Positions 1 through 6,868 are shown, counted from the first letter of the stretch. The stretch: DNA of 13,830 nucleotides from Actinomycetes bacterium (GCA_009785885.1 WQUE01000107.1:1-13830), one strand, 5' to 3'. Notes: generated by a model not told the origin, from the letters alone. Numbers and translations are program-made.

Positions 1-488
1 GTGGCGCCGACCAGGGTGAACGCCGGGATGTCGATCGGGATGGCCGTCGCCCCGACGCCCTTGCCGACGATCACGTCGACCCGGAAATCCTCCATCGCCA
101 GGTACAGCATCTCCTCGGCCGGACGGGACATCCGGTGGATCTCGTCGAGGAACAGGACCTCCCCGGCCACCAGACCCGACAGGATCGCGGCGAGATCGCC
201 CGCGTGCTGGATCGCCGGTCCCGATGTGATGTGCAGCGGGGCGCCCATTTCGGCGGCGATGATCATCGCCAACGTCGTCTTGCCCAGCCCCGGCGGGCCG
301 GATAGGAGCACGTGATCGGGCACGGTCCCGCGGTGTTTCGCGGCGGCCAGGACGAGCCCCAACTGGTCGCTGACCCGCGGCTGGCCCGCGAACTCGGCCA
401 GGCTGGTGGGCCGCAGCGCGGCCTCGGCCGCCTGCTCCCCCGGAGCCGGCCACGGGTCCAGCGGCGAATCCTCGACCACGATGCCCAT
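1..488 (-). CDS. ruvB: RuvB, Holliday junction branch-migration ATPase (C-terminus outside window)
   Basis: AAA+ motor that, with RuvA, drives Holliday junction branch migration in recombinational repair. About 162 residues are visible; the full protein is usually about 340, so the lid and winged-helix domains lie off the left edge. The visible part holds the RuvB entry segment LRPTSLAEFAGQ, Walker A GPPGLGKTT, TSGPAIQHAGDLAAIL, Walker B LFLDEIHRM and RPAEEMLYLAMEDFRVD. It follows ruvA with a 7-base gap. The start is uncertain: the Shine-Dalgarno GGAAGG abuts the ATG at 488 with no spacer, whereas it lies 9 bases from an in-frame GTG at 479, three codons downstream. The GTG may be the true start. 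The segment GKGVGATAIPIDIPAF differs slightly from the usual GKGPGAT...PPF but looks intact. Family assignment is secure. Confidence 0.96.
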   Translation of the reverse strand, partial: MGIVVEDSPLDPWPAPGEQAAEAALRPTSLAEFAGQPRVSDQLGLVLAAAKHRGTVPDHVLLSGPPGLGKTTLAMIIAAEMGAPLHITSGPAIQHAGDLAAILSGLVAGEVLFLDEIHRMSRPAEEMLYLAMEDFRVDVIVGKGVGATAIPIDIPAFTLVGA

Positions 489-495
489 CCTTCCG

Positions 496-1107
496 TCAGG
501 CCCGCGCCAGGCTCGCCAGCGCCGCCCGCATGATCGCCGACACCGGCATGCCCGGGTCGGACTCGACCTGCTCCTCCACGGCCGCACACGCCGCCTCGGC
601 GTCCTTCGCCGTCCAACCGAGGCCCTGCAGGCCGCTGGCGACCGCCTCGCGCCAACCGGTGGGGGCCGGGTGCGCCGTCCCGGCCGGCCCGGGCGGGGCG
701 AACCCCAGGTCCAGCACCTTGTCCTTCAACTCGATGACCAGCTTCTGCGCGCCCTTGCGCCCGATGCCGGGCACCTTCGTGAGCGCGGTCAGATTCTCGG
801 TGCGCACGGCCTGGGCGAGACCGGACGGCCCGAGCACCGCGACGACGGCCAGGCCGATGCGCGGCCCGATTCCGGACGCCTGCTGCACCAGCTCGAAACA
901 GTCACGGTCGGCGGGGCTCGCGAAACCGTACAACGTCAAAGCGTCCTCCCGCACGACCAGGGACGTGTGAAGCGTCGCCTCCTCGCCGACATGCCACCCG
1001 GTCGCCGCCCCCGGCGGAAGGAGCACCCGGAAGCCCACACCCGACACCACCACCACCAGGCCGGCGGGATCCACGGCCGCCACCGCGCCGGACAAACTCG
1101 CGATCAT
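496..1107 (-). CDS. ruvA: RuvA, Holliday junction DNA-binding subunit
   Basis: Tetrameric protein that binds and flattens the Holliday junction and loads RuvB. It is 203 residues, the usual length. The N-terminal OB domain (about 1-62) ends in REDALTLYGF, where E54 and D55 match the acidic pin residues of E. coli RuvA. Two helix-hairpin-helix motifs follow, ASGIGPRIGL (77-86) and VPGIGRKGAQKLVIELKDK (112-130). A Pro/Gly/Ala-rich linker (about 138-150) leads to the C-terminal RuvB-contact domain (about 151-203). The ATG overlaps the ruvC stop as ATGA (1107-1104), so the two are probably translationally coupled. The reading frame is open well upstream, but only this start gives the conserved N-terminus MIASLSG. 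Function is highly confident. Confidence 0.97.
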   Translation of the reverse strand: MIASLSGAVAAVDPAGLVVVVSGVGFRVLLPPGAATGWHVGEEATLHTSLVVREDALTLYGFASPADRDCFELVQQASGIGPRIGLAVVAVLGPSGLAQAVRTENLTALTKVPGIGRKGAQKLVIELKDKVLDLGFAPPGPAGTAHPAPTGWREAVASGLQGLGWTAKDAEAACAAVEEQVESDPGMPVSAIMRAALASLARA

Positions 1108-1688
1108 GCCGGCACCCCCGTCCGGGCCGGGACACGCACCGGCACGGCCGGCCGGATCACACGCGGGCGCGGATTCCGTGCCGCCTGCGCAACGAGGGCC
1201 GCATAGCGGTTCACCGTGCCGCCGCGCCACAGGTGGCACAGCGCCAAAGCCACCGCGTCGGCCGCGTCGGCCGGTTTCGGCGCCGCCTCCAGGCGGAGCA
1301 CGCGTGCCACCATCGCGCCGACCTGGGCCTTGCCGGCCTGTCCGGCGCCGGTGATCGCCGCCTTGACCTCCGTCGGGGTGTGCGTGGCGACCGGTATCGC
1401 CGCACGGGCCGCAACCAGCATCGCCACGCCGGCGGCCTGCGCCGTCCCCGTCACGGAATGACGGTTCTGCTGGGCGAAAACCCGCTCGACGGCCATCGCA
1501 TCGGGCCGGTACGTCGTGACCCACTCGCGCACGCCGTCCTCGATCGCGAGTAGGCGCCGCGCCGGGTCCAGATCCGCCGGCGTCCGGACGACTCCCGCGG
1601 CCACGAGCACCGGCGCACGCCCCGCCGACTGTTCGACGACGCCCAGGCCGCACCTGGTCAGGCCGGGATCGACCCCGAGCACCCGCAT
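1104..1688 (-). CDS. ruvC: RuvC, Holliday junction resolvase
   Basis: Mg2+-dependent endonuclease that cuts Holliday junctions symmetrically, acting with RuvAB. It is 194 residues, the usual length for actinobacteria. The four acidic residues of the RNase H-like active site are visible: D7 in VLGVDPGL, E68 in AMAVERVF, and D141 and D144 in the DAADA segment. The FAQQN stretch (71-75) next to E68 is also typical. The C-terminal tail is rich in Arg, Pro and Val. The ATG at 1688 is supported by AAGGAG five bases upstream and by the conserved MRVLGVDPG start. It is the first gene of ruvC-ruvA-ruvB and its stop overlaps the ruvA start. The 127-base gap to yebC contains a GAAC-N4-GTTC LexA-type operator, so SOS induction is likely. 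Confidence 0.97.
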   Translation of the reverse strand: MRVLGVDPGLTRCGLGVVEQSAGRAPVLVAAGVVRTPADLDPARRLLAIEDGVREWVTTYRPDAMAVERVFAQQNRHSVTGTAQAAGVAMLVAARAAIPVATHTPTEVKAAITGAGQAGKAQVGAMVARVLRLEAAPKPADAADAVALALCHLWRGGTVNRYAALVAQAARNPRPRVIRPAVPVRVPARTGVPA

Positions 1689-1734
1689 GGCGTCTCCTTG
1701 CCCCTCACGCGACCGCACGCCGCACCGAACATGT

Positions 1735-1750
1735 CCGAACAGACGTTCGG
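1735..1750 (-). promoter_or_regulatory. LexA (SOS) operator upstream of ruvC
   Basis: The sequence CCGAACAGACGTTCGG is a palindrome apart from its central four bases and contains GAAC-N4-GTTC, the core of the LexA box of Gram-positive bacteria and actinobacteria. It lies 46 bases before the ruvC ATG, in the only sizeable gap between yebC and ruvC. It directly abuts a possible -10 element (1751-1756), so a bound repressor would cover the transcription start. A further GAAC half-site lies next to it at 1727-1730. The match is seen directly; LexA binding is inferred from the site and from the well-known SOS control of ruv genes. Confidence 0.85.
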
Positions 1751-1756
1751 ATGATA
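1751..1756 (-). promoter_or_regulatory. Possible -10 element of the ruvCAB promoter
   Basis: Reading the minus strand, TATCAT fits the actinobacterial TANNNT -10 pattern and ends exactly where the LexA operator begins. A start site about seven bases further on would fall inside the operator and leave a leader of roughly 55 bases before ruvC. I see no good -35 hexamer at 16-19 bases spacing; the nearest candidate, CTGACG at 1778-1783, is 21 bases away. The position relative to the operator is the main argument. Confidence 0.4.
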
Positions 1757-1815
1757 CCGGGTCACGCCTCCCCGGGCCGTCAGGCGCGCCGATTCGTCCG
1801 GCGATGCCCGGCGAC

Positions 1816-2589
1816 TCAGTCCTCGTCGGCGAGGGCCGCCTCGACCTCGGGGCTGTACTGCGCGTTGGTGTAGACGTTCTGCACGTCGTCAAGGTCCTCC
1901 AGTGCGTCGACGATGCGCTCGAGTTTCTGCGCGGCCTCCACGGTGTCGATCGCCTGGTCGAAGCTGGCGACGAATGCCACGTCGGCGGACTCATAGTCGT
2001 AGCCCGCCGCCTGGATCGCCTTGCGAACCTCGACGAGGTCCGACGCATCGGTGAGCAGGGTGAAGCCCTCGCCGGCGTCATTGATCTCCTCCGGCATGGC
2101 CTCCATCGTGGCCTCCAGCAGGTCGTCCTCGGTGAGCGTGCGACCGTCCTGCTTCTTGGCCACCTCGATCACGCCCTTGCGGGTGAACAGGCGCTGCACG
2201 GAGCCGCCGTCGGCGAGCGTCGCCCCGTTCCGGGTGACCGCGATGCGCACGTCCGCGAACGCCCGGTTGCGGTTGTCGGTCAGGCATTCGATGAGGATCG
2301 CGACGCTCGACGGCCCGTACGCCTCGTACATGATCGTGTCGTACGACGCGCCGCCGCCCTCGGCACCGGAGCCCCGCTTCACGGCGCGGTCGATGTTGTC
2401 GGCCGGGACCGAGTTCTTCTTCGCCTTCTGGATCGCGTCGTACAGCGTCGGGTTGCCGCTGGGATCGCCGCCGCCCATGCGGGCCGCAACCTCGATGTTC
2501 TTGATCAGCTTCGCGAACAACTTGCCGCGCTTGGCGTCGATCGCCGCCTTCTTGTGTTTGGTTGTGGCCCACTTGGAGTGACCGCTCAT
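1816..2589 (-). CDS. yebC: YebC/PmpR family protein (TACO1-like)
   Basis: Cytoplasmic YebC/PmpR family protein. Members have been described as DNA-binding transcription regulators, and more recently (TACO1, bacterial YebC) as ribosome-associated factors helping translation of difficult sequences such as proline runs; which applies here is unknown. It is 257 residues, close to the usual 240-250. Diagnostic stretches are MSGHSKWATTKHKKAA at the N-terminus, RGKLFAKLIKNIEVAARMGG (21-40, a near-invariant block), YEAYGPSSVAILIECLTDNRNR (88-109) and LEDLDDVQNVYTNA near the C-terminus. In GGSVQRLFTRKG (128-139) the position after Q, usually aromatic, is Arg (R133). The ATG at 2589 has GAGAGG seven bases upstream. 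In many actinobacteria yebC directly precedes ruvC, as here. A possible -10 element lies at 2644-2649. Confidence 0.96.
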   Translation of the reverse strand: MSGHSKWATTKHKKAAIDAKRGKLFAKLIKNIEVAARMGGGDPSGNPTLYDAIQKAKKNSVPADNIDRAVKRGSGAEGGGASYDTIMYEAYGPSSVAILIECLTDNRNRAFADVRIAVTRNGATLADGGSVQRLFTRKGVIEVAKKQDGRTLTEDDLLEATMEAMPEEINDAGEGFTLLTDASDLVEVRKAIQAAGYDYESADVAFVASFDQAIDTVEAAQKLERIVDALEDLDDVQNVYTNAQYSPEVEAALADED

Positions 2590-2643
2590 CAGATGACCTC
2601 TCGCTTCCCTCGCTGCCGGGCCCACCGCGCCTGTCCGGCCACT

Positions 2644-2649
2644 ATCCTA
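2644..2649 (-). promoter_or_regulatory. Possible -10 element upstream of yebC
   Basis: On the minus strand TAGGAT fits TANNNT and overlaps the TAG stop of the preceding acetyltransferase gene. A start near 2637 would give a leader of about 48 bases before yebC. No convincing -35 is visible (TGTATG or CTGTAT at 17-18 bases), so this is a weak, position-based call. Confidence 0.3.
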
Positions 2650-3657
2650 GCTGGTCGCCCCGCGGGCATACAGCACCACCCGGTCGTCCGCGGCGAAGCC
2701 GAAGTGCTCCATGAGGCGTTCCGCCGCGCGCGGATTCTCGGTGTCGATGCCGAGACCCGCACCGTCAAGTCCCGCCGCGTGGAACGACCCCATCGAAGCG
2801 CCGATGAGGGCGGTGCCGATGCCCTGGCGGCGCCACGGGCGACGGACGCCGAACAGGGCGGTCCAGCCCTCCGAGGCGGTGTTGCCGTCGTCGTCCGGAT
2901 ACACGGTGTTCAGGGCGTACCCGACGACCAGGCCGCCCTCCTCCCGGGCCACCCAGGACCACTCGGGGTGCAGGTGCGTCTCGCCGAGCGCCCACTCCCA
3001 TTCGGGACGCGTGTACGGCTGCGCGCCGGGCAGCACCCCGAACACCGAGTTGTGGGCGAGTCGCACCGGCTCGGACAGGTCGGCCCGGTAGCGCTCCAGC
3101 CGCACACCCGCCACGTCCGGGGCGAGCGGCAGCGGCTCGTCGTCGAAGGCCCGGTGCGCGTCGAACAGCCACCGCTGCGGCGTGAAACCCTGCTCGGCCA
3201 GGGCGGCGCGCAGGCCGCCGAACTTCTCGTCGACGAGGTAACCCAACCACAGCGGCGGTGCGTCGGGATCCCGGCGCGCCTGCCATTCCTCCGCCCGGGT
3301 GATGCACCACGTGATCAGCCGGCGTCCTATGGCCCGGTGACGCGCCGCCGGGTGAACGCCCATGTCCAGCCACAGGTGCCCGTTGAGGCCCGGTGACACC
3401 GACGGGTGGATCCAGGCGTACGCCACGATCGAGCCGCCCCGGTCGCGCCCGACCGTCGCCAGGTAGCCGTCCAGGGCAATGTCGCGCTGGTAGTCCGAGA
3501 CGATGGCGTCCTGGTCCCGGTGGTCGACCGGGTCCTCGAAGTAGTCGATCGCCTCGCGCAGCGCGGCCAGCTCCTCCAGGTCGTCGGGCGCGAGGAACGA
3601 CCACCGGAGTGTCCCCTCCACGATCGCATCAGCGCCCCGCTCCGCCGCCTCGTCCAT
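2647..3657 (-). CDS. Tandem GNAT-domain N-acetyltransferase
   Basis: Probable acetyl-CoA-dependent N-acyltransferase of 336 residues with two GNAT repeats; the substrate is unknown. The N-terminal repeat (about 15-170) has a degenerate acetyl-CoA loop at 100-113, GVHPAARHRAIGRR. The C-terminal repeat (about 184-333) has the stronger motif A, GVRRPWRRQGIGTALIG (270-286), followed by GLGIDTENPRAAERLMEHFGF, which is typical of the GNAT C-terminal half. The C-terminal repeat is therefore probably the catalytic one and the first may be structural. The start at 3657 is set by a strong AGGAGGT four bases upstream; an upstream in-frame ATG at 3732 would overlap hisA and lacks this support. A 68-base gap separates it from hisA. 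Length and duplication resemble mycothiol synthase (MshD), but I see no specific reason to call it that. Confidence 0.85.
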   Translation of the reverse strand: MDEAAERGADAIVEGTLRWSFLAPDDLEELAALREAIDYFEDPVDHRDQDAIVSDYQRDIALDGYLATVGRDRGGSIVAYAWIHPSVSPGLNGHLWLDMGVHPAARHRAIGRRLITWCITRAEEWQARRDPDAPPLWLGYLVDEKFGGLRAALAEQGFTPQRWLFDAHRAFDDEPLPLAPDVAGVRLERYRADLSEPVRLAHNSVFGVLPGAQPYTRPEWEWALGETHLHPEWSWVAREEGGLVVGYALNTVYPDDDGNTASEGWTALFGVRRPWRRQGIGTALIGASMGSFHAAGLDGAGLGIDTENPRAAERLMEHFGFAADDRVVLYARGATS

Positions 3658-3725
3658 CCGACCTCCTCGGGGTCCATCCTGCCAAAGGCCCGACCATCCG
3701 CGCCAATGCTCCTTGTCAATGGTGG

Positions 3726-4484
3726 TTAGCACCTGGCGGCATCAGAGGGAGCCGGTCCGCCGCGGGCCACGACGAGCGCCTCGGCCAGGTCGATCGCCCC
3801 GACGTACAGGGCGGTGCCGATGATGGCGCCCTCGACGCCCTGGGGCACCATCGTCCGCAGGGCGGCGATGTCGGCCACGCTGGTGATGCCGCCGCTGGCG
3901 ACGACACGGGCGTCCGTGTGGGCGCAGACGTCCGCCAGCAGTGCCAGGTTGGGCCCGCCCAGCGTGCCATCCGAGCCGACATCGGTGACGATGAACCGCC
4001 GGCACCCGGCCTCCGACAGCCTCATCACGGCCGCGATCGCCTCGTCGCCCTGCGTCGTCCAGCCGCGTCCGGCCAGGCGCCCGTTCCTCACGTCGAGACT
4101 GATCGCCACCTGGTCGGCGTGCTCGGCGAGTACGCGGGCACACCAGTCGGGCCGTTCGATCGCGGCGGTGCCGAGGCTGACCCGGGCGGCCCCGCACGCG
4201 AGTGCCCGCTCCAGCGCGGCGTCGTCGCGCAGACCGCCGCTGAGGTCGACGCGCAGGCCCGACTCCGCCACGAGGCGCGCCGCCATCGCGGCGTTGTCGC
4301 CGTGCCCAAAGGCGGCGTCCAAGTCCACGACGTGCAGCCACGCCGCCCCGGCCGCCGCAAAGCGCGCCGCAACCGCCAGCGGGTCGCCGAAGCGCCGGGC
4401 CGTCCCTGCGTCGCCCTGCACCAACTGCACCGCCTGGCCTGCCATCAGGTCGATCGCCGGGAACAGAATCAGGTCATCCTCCAT
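3726..4484 (-). CDS. hisA: HisA/PriA-type phosphoribosyl isomerase
   Basis: TIM-barrel isomerase converting ProFAR to PRFAR in histidine synthesis. In many actinobacteria this enzyme (PriA) also performs the TrpF step of tryptophan synthesis. The 252 residues include PAIDLMAGQ (D12), HVVDLDAAFG (51-60), LSGGLRDD (81-88), ISLDV (D131), GRGW (139-142) and TDVGSDGTLGGPNL (167-180, D172). The GRGW and SDGTLGGPNL segments match M. tuberculosis PriA, including its R143 and W145. Two positions are unusual. Q20 replaces the Arg (R19 in M. tuberculosis) of the family's AVRLVQG, and T224 replaces the basic residue of GKALY/GRALY. Both were read from the nucleotides. The gene overlaps hisH by 11 bases. 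The start could also be the ATG at 4490, two codons upstream; GGGAAGG lies six bases before 4484. hisF, often next, is absent. Confidence 0.93.
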   Translation of the reverse strand: MEDDLILFPAIDLMAGQAVQLVQGDAGTARRFGDPLAVAARFAAAGAAWLHVVDLDAAFGHGDNAAMAARLVAESGLRVDLSGGLRDDAALERALACGAARVSLGTAAIERPDWCARVLAEHADQVAISLDVRNGRLAGRGWTTQGDEAIAAVMRLSEAGCRRFIVTDVGSDGTLGGPNLALLADVCAHTDARVVASGGITSVADIAALRTMVPQGVEGAIIGTALYVGAIDLAEALVVARGGPAPSDAARC

Positions 4485-5121
4485 GCGCATCCTTCCCTCG
4501 GGAGACCAGTGCCAGCCAGTTGCGCAGGAGCCGCGCGCCGGCCGCGCCGGACTTCTCGGGATGGAACTGGGTCGTCCAAGCAGGCCCGGCCTCGACGGCC
4601 GCGACAAACCTGTCCTCGCCATGGTCACACCAGGCCACGCCGTCCCAGGGGCCATCGGGCGCGTGAACCCCGTAGGAGTGCACGAAGTAGAACCGCTCAT
4701 CGGTCACGCCGTCGAACATGCGGCTGCCGGCCGGCGCCGCGACGACATTCCAGCCCATGTGCGGAAGGCGGGCACTCCGCAGGCGCTCGACGACCCCCGG
4801 CAGCACCCCCAGACCCGGCGTGTCGACACCGTGCTCGACGCCGCGAGCGAACATCACCTGGTGCCCCACACAGATGCCGAGCAGCGGCCGGTCGCCCGCC
4901 TCGCGCCAGGCGCGAATCAGCACGTCCCCACCGACGGCGCGCAGCCCCGCCATGCAAGCCGCGAAGGCGCCCACGCCGGGCACCACGAGCCCGTCGCATC
5001 CCTCCAGGCGGGCACGGTCCGCCGTGACGACGACCTGGGCCCCGGCCGCCTCCAGGGCATGGCGCACCGACAGGAGATTGCCCGAACCGTAATCGAGGAC
5101 GCCGATGCGCACGGCCGTCAC
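4474..5121 (-). CDS. hisH: HisH, glutaminase subunit of imidazole glycerol phosphate synthase
   Basis: Class I glutamine amidotransferase that supplies ammonia to HisF, making imidazole glycerol phosphate and AICAR. It is 215 residues, normal for the family. The fold starts with RIGVLDYGSGNLLSV and has the oxyanion segment VVPGVGAF (47-53). The nucleophile is C84 in LGICVGHQVMF, and H187 and E189 in FHPEKS complete the triad. The nucleophile elbow reads GHQ where HisH usually has GMQ; GHQ is more typical of TrpG/PabA, but PHMGWN (120-125), YFVHSY and the his gene context support HisH. The GTG start overlaps the hisB stop as GTGA (5121-5118). HisF, the obligate partner, is not in this window and must be encoded elsewhere. 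Confidence 0.95.
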   Translation of the reverse strand: MTAVRIGVLDYGSGNLLSVRHALEAAGAQVVVTADRARLEGCDGLVVPGVGAFAACMAGLRAVGGDVLIRAWREAGDRPLLGICVGHQVMFARGVEHGVDTPGLGVLPGVVERLRSARLPHMGWNVVAAPAGSRMFDGVTDERFYFVHSYGVHAPDGPWDGVAWCDHGEDRFVAAVEAGPAWTTQFHPEKSGAAGARLLRNWLALVSRGKDAHGG

Positions 5122-5726
5122 AGGGCGCCCTTCGTGCTTGGCACGCCGTACACGCGCGGGTCCGGAGCGACCGCCGCGCGCAAGGCGCGGGCCAACGCCT
5201 TGTACTGGGCCTCGACGATGTGGTGCGGGTCCCGCCCCGCGAGCAGCGTCAGGTGGACGCACAGCCCGGCGTTCGCGGCGAGCGTCTCGACAACGTGCCG
5301 TGTCATGGATCCCGCATAGGGCGCGCCGTTGCCGCCGATCCGGACGAACGCCATGCCGTCCGGCTCGCCGCTGACGACGGCGTACGGGCGTCCTGCGACA
5401 TCGACCGCGCAACGGGCCAGCGCCTCGTCCAGCGGCACGAGCGCGTCGCCGAAGCGGGCGATGCCCGCCTTGTCGCCGAGCGCCTGCGCCAGCGCCTGGC
5501 CGAGCGCGATGGCCGTGTCCTCCACGCTGTGGTGGCCATCGATGTGCAGGTCGCCCTGCACCGCGATGTCCAGGTCGATGAGCGAGTGCTTCGACAGCGC
5601 CGTCAGCATGTGGTCGAAGAACCCGACGCCGGTGTGGATGTCACTCGACCCGGTGCCGTCGAGATCGAGGCCGACCCGCACCATCGTCTCGCCGGTGCGA
5701 CGCTCGACGCTCCCCTGTCGCCCCAT
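5118..5726 (-). CDS. hisB: HisB, imidazoleglycerol-phosphate dehydratase (single domain)
   Basis: Manganese enzyme that dehydrates imidazole glycerol phosphate to imidazole acetol phosphate. The 202 residues cover only the dehydratase domain, with no histidinol-phosphatase domain as in E. coli, so that activity must come from another gene. Metal-binding and conserved motifs are GVGFFDHML (H39), DGHHSVEDTAIALG (H65, H66, E69), TRHVVE (H144) and DPHHIVEAQYKA (H168, H169, E172). The short N-terminal extension MGRQGSVERRTGET is common in this family. The ATG at 5726 overlaps the hisC stop by one base (TGATG), indicating coupling. The frame is open far upstream, but this is only the reading of hisC in another frame. 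Confidence 0.96.
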   Translation of the reverse strand: MGRQGSVERRTGETMVRVGLDLDGTGSSDIHTGVGFFDHMLTALSKHSLIDLDIAVQGDLHIDGHHSVEDTAIALGQALAQALGDKAGIARFGDALVPLDEALARCAVDVAGRPYAVVSGEPDGMAFVRIGGNGAPYAGSMTRHVVETLAANAGLCVHLTLLAGRDPHHIVEAQYKALARALRAAVAPDPRVYGVPSTKGAL

Positions 5727-6868
5727 CACGCCTGTCCTTCCCCACGTCCGCGCCGCGGCATCGCGTCCAGCAGCGCCGTCTTGAACGTCTCCATCTCGGC
5801 CGGCGTGCCCGCGCACACCCGCAGGTAGTTGTCCGGACCGGTCTCGCGCACGAGCACACCCCGGGCGAGCAACGCCTCCCAGACCGCATGCCGGTCCTCG
5901 AACGGGCCGAACAGGCAGAAATTGGCCTGACTCGGCGGCACGTCCAGGCCCTGTCCGCGCAGCCAGTGCTGAAGTTGCTGGATTTGAGCCCGCAGCCGCG
6001 ACACCTGCCCCAGCAGCGCCGCGGAGTTGGCGAGCGCGACTCGGGCCACCGCCTGCGTCGTGGCGGACAGGTGGTACGGCAGCCGGACGATCCGGCACGC
6101 GTCGACAACAGCCGGCGCCGCCGCCAGGTAGCCGACCCGGGCGCCGGCCAGGGCGAACGCCTTCGACATCGTGCGGGCCACGACGAGACGCGGATGGTTC
6201 GGCAGCAGCGCCAGCGCCGAGTCGTCCGGGTACTCCGTGAACTCCTGGTAGGCCTCGTCGACGACGACCAGGCAGTCGCACCGGTCGCAGATGTCCGCGA
6301 TGAGCGCAACGGGAACCTGCGTGCCCGTCGGGTTGTTCGGATTCGCGATCAGCATCACGTCGGGGCGGTGGTCGGCCACGGCCTGCTGCACCAGGTCCAC
6401 GTCGAGGCCGTGGTCCGGGAGGCGCGGGACGACGACGAAACCGGTGTGGGTGCCCCGGGCGTACTCCGGATACATGGAGTACGTCGGGCCGAACGTCAGC
6501 ACGGTTCGCCCGGGCCCGCCGAACGCCTCCAGCACGTGCATGATGGCCTCGTTGCTGCCGTTCGCGGCCCAGATGTGGTCGGCGGTCAGCCCGAAGCCGA
6601 GGTAGTGGGCCAGGTCGGCCCGCAAGTCGCGGGCCTCCCGGTCGGGGTAGCGGTTGAGCGTCTTGGCCGCCTCGGCGACAGCGTCCGCGATCTGTGCGCG
6701 GATGCGGCCCGGTGGCGGGTACGGATTCTCGTTGACGTTCAGCCGCACCGGCACATCCAGTTGCGGCGCCCCGTACGGCTCCTCGCCGGCCAGTTCGGGG
6801 CGCAGCGGCAGATCGGCCAGGTGCACCCGGTCGGCCGGACGCGGCACCGCGGTCGCCTCGCGGTTCAT
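5726..6868 (-). CDS. hisC: HisC, histidinol-phosphate aminotransferase
   Basis: PLP-dependent fold type I aminotransferase that transfers the amino group from glutamate to imidazole acetol phosphate, giving histidinol phosphate. It is 380 residues, slightly longer than the typical 350-370. Visible features are LNVNENPYPPP (43-53), LNRYPDREARDLRADLA (71-87), ANGSNEAI (102-109), NPNNPTG (176-182), DEAYQEF (204-210) and the cofactor lysine K236 in TMSKAFALAGARVGYLA, with R244 in AGARVGY. The C-terminal half has QANFCLF, usual in HisC. The ATG at 6868 overlaps the hisD stop as ATGA. The his context separates it from other class I/II aminotransferases. Confidence 0.96.
   Translation of the reverse strand: MNREATAVPRPADRVHLADLPLRPELAGEEPYGAPQLDVPVRLNVNENPYPPPGRIRAQIADAVAEAAKTLNRYPDREARDLRADLAHYLGFGLTADHIWAANGSNEAIMHVLEAFGGPGRTVLTFGPTYSMYPEYARGTHTGFVVVPRLPDHGLDVDLVQQAVADHRPDVMLIANPNNPTGTQVPVALIADICDRCDCLVVVDEAYQEFTEYPDDSALALLPNHPRLVVARTMSKAFALAGARVGYLAAAPAVVDACRIVRLPYHLSATTQAVARVALANSAALLGQVSRLRAQIQQLQHWLRGQGLDVPPSQANFCLFGPFEDRHAVWEALLARGVLVRETGPDNYLRVCAGTPAEMETFKTALLDAMPRRGRGEGQA

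Noticed and set aside
1761..1790. Hairpin (CGCCT/AGGCG with extensions) between yebC and ruvC as a terminator
   Set aside because: The stem is short with a wobble pair, the loop is 12 bases and no T-run follows; such stems are expected by chance at this GC content.
1516..3396. A 626-codon plus-strand open frame
   Set aside because: It lies antisense to ruvC, yebC and the GNAT gene, has no recognisable domain and has the Arg/Gly/Pro/His-rich composition of a shadow frame in high-GC coding DNA.
2647..3657. Calling the tandem GNAT gene mshD (mycothiol synthase)
   Set aside because: Length and duplication fit, but I could not identify MshD-specific segments, and neither MshA-C genes nor the usual mshD neighbours are present.
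3691..3719. Perfect TTGACA at 3714-3719 (minus strand) as a -35 for the GNAT gene
   Set aside because: No TANNNT-like -10 occurs at 16-18 bases; the hexamers there are GC-rich (TGGTCG). A promoter is possible but not supported.
4842..4872. GHQ elbow suggesting that hisH is really trpG or pabA
   Set aside because: Operon position, length, the PHMGWN motif and YFVHSY fit HisH; a single Met-to-His change is not enough to reassign it.
3393..5319. Overlapping plus-strand frames of about 500-540 codons
   Set aside because: They are antisense to the GNAT gene, hisA and hisH, low in complexity (Arg/Pro/Ala) and without motifs; the minus-strand genes fully explain the region.
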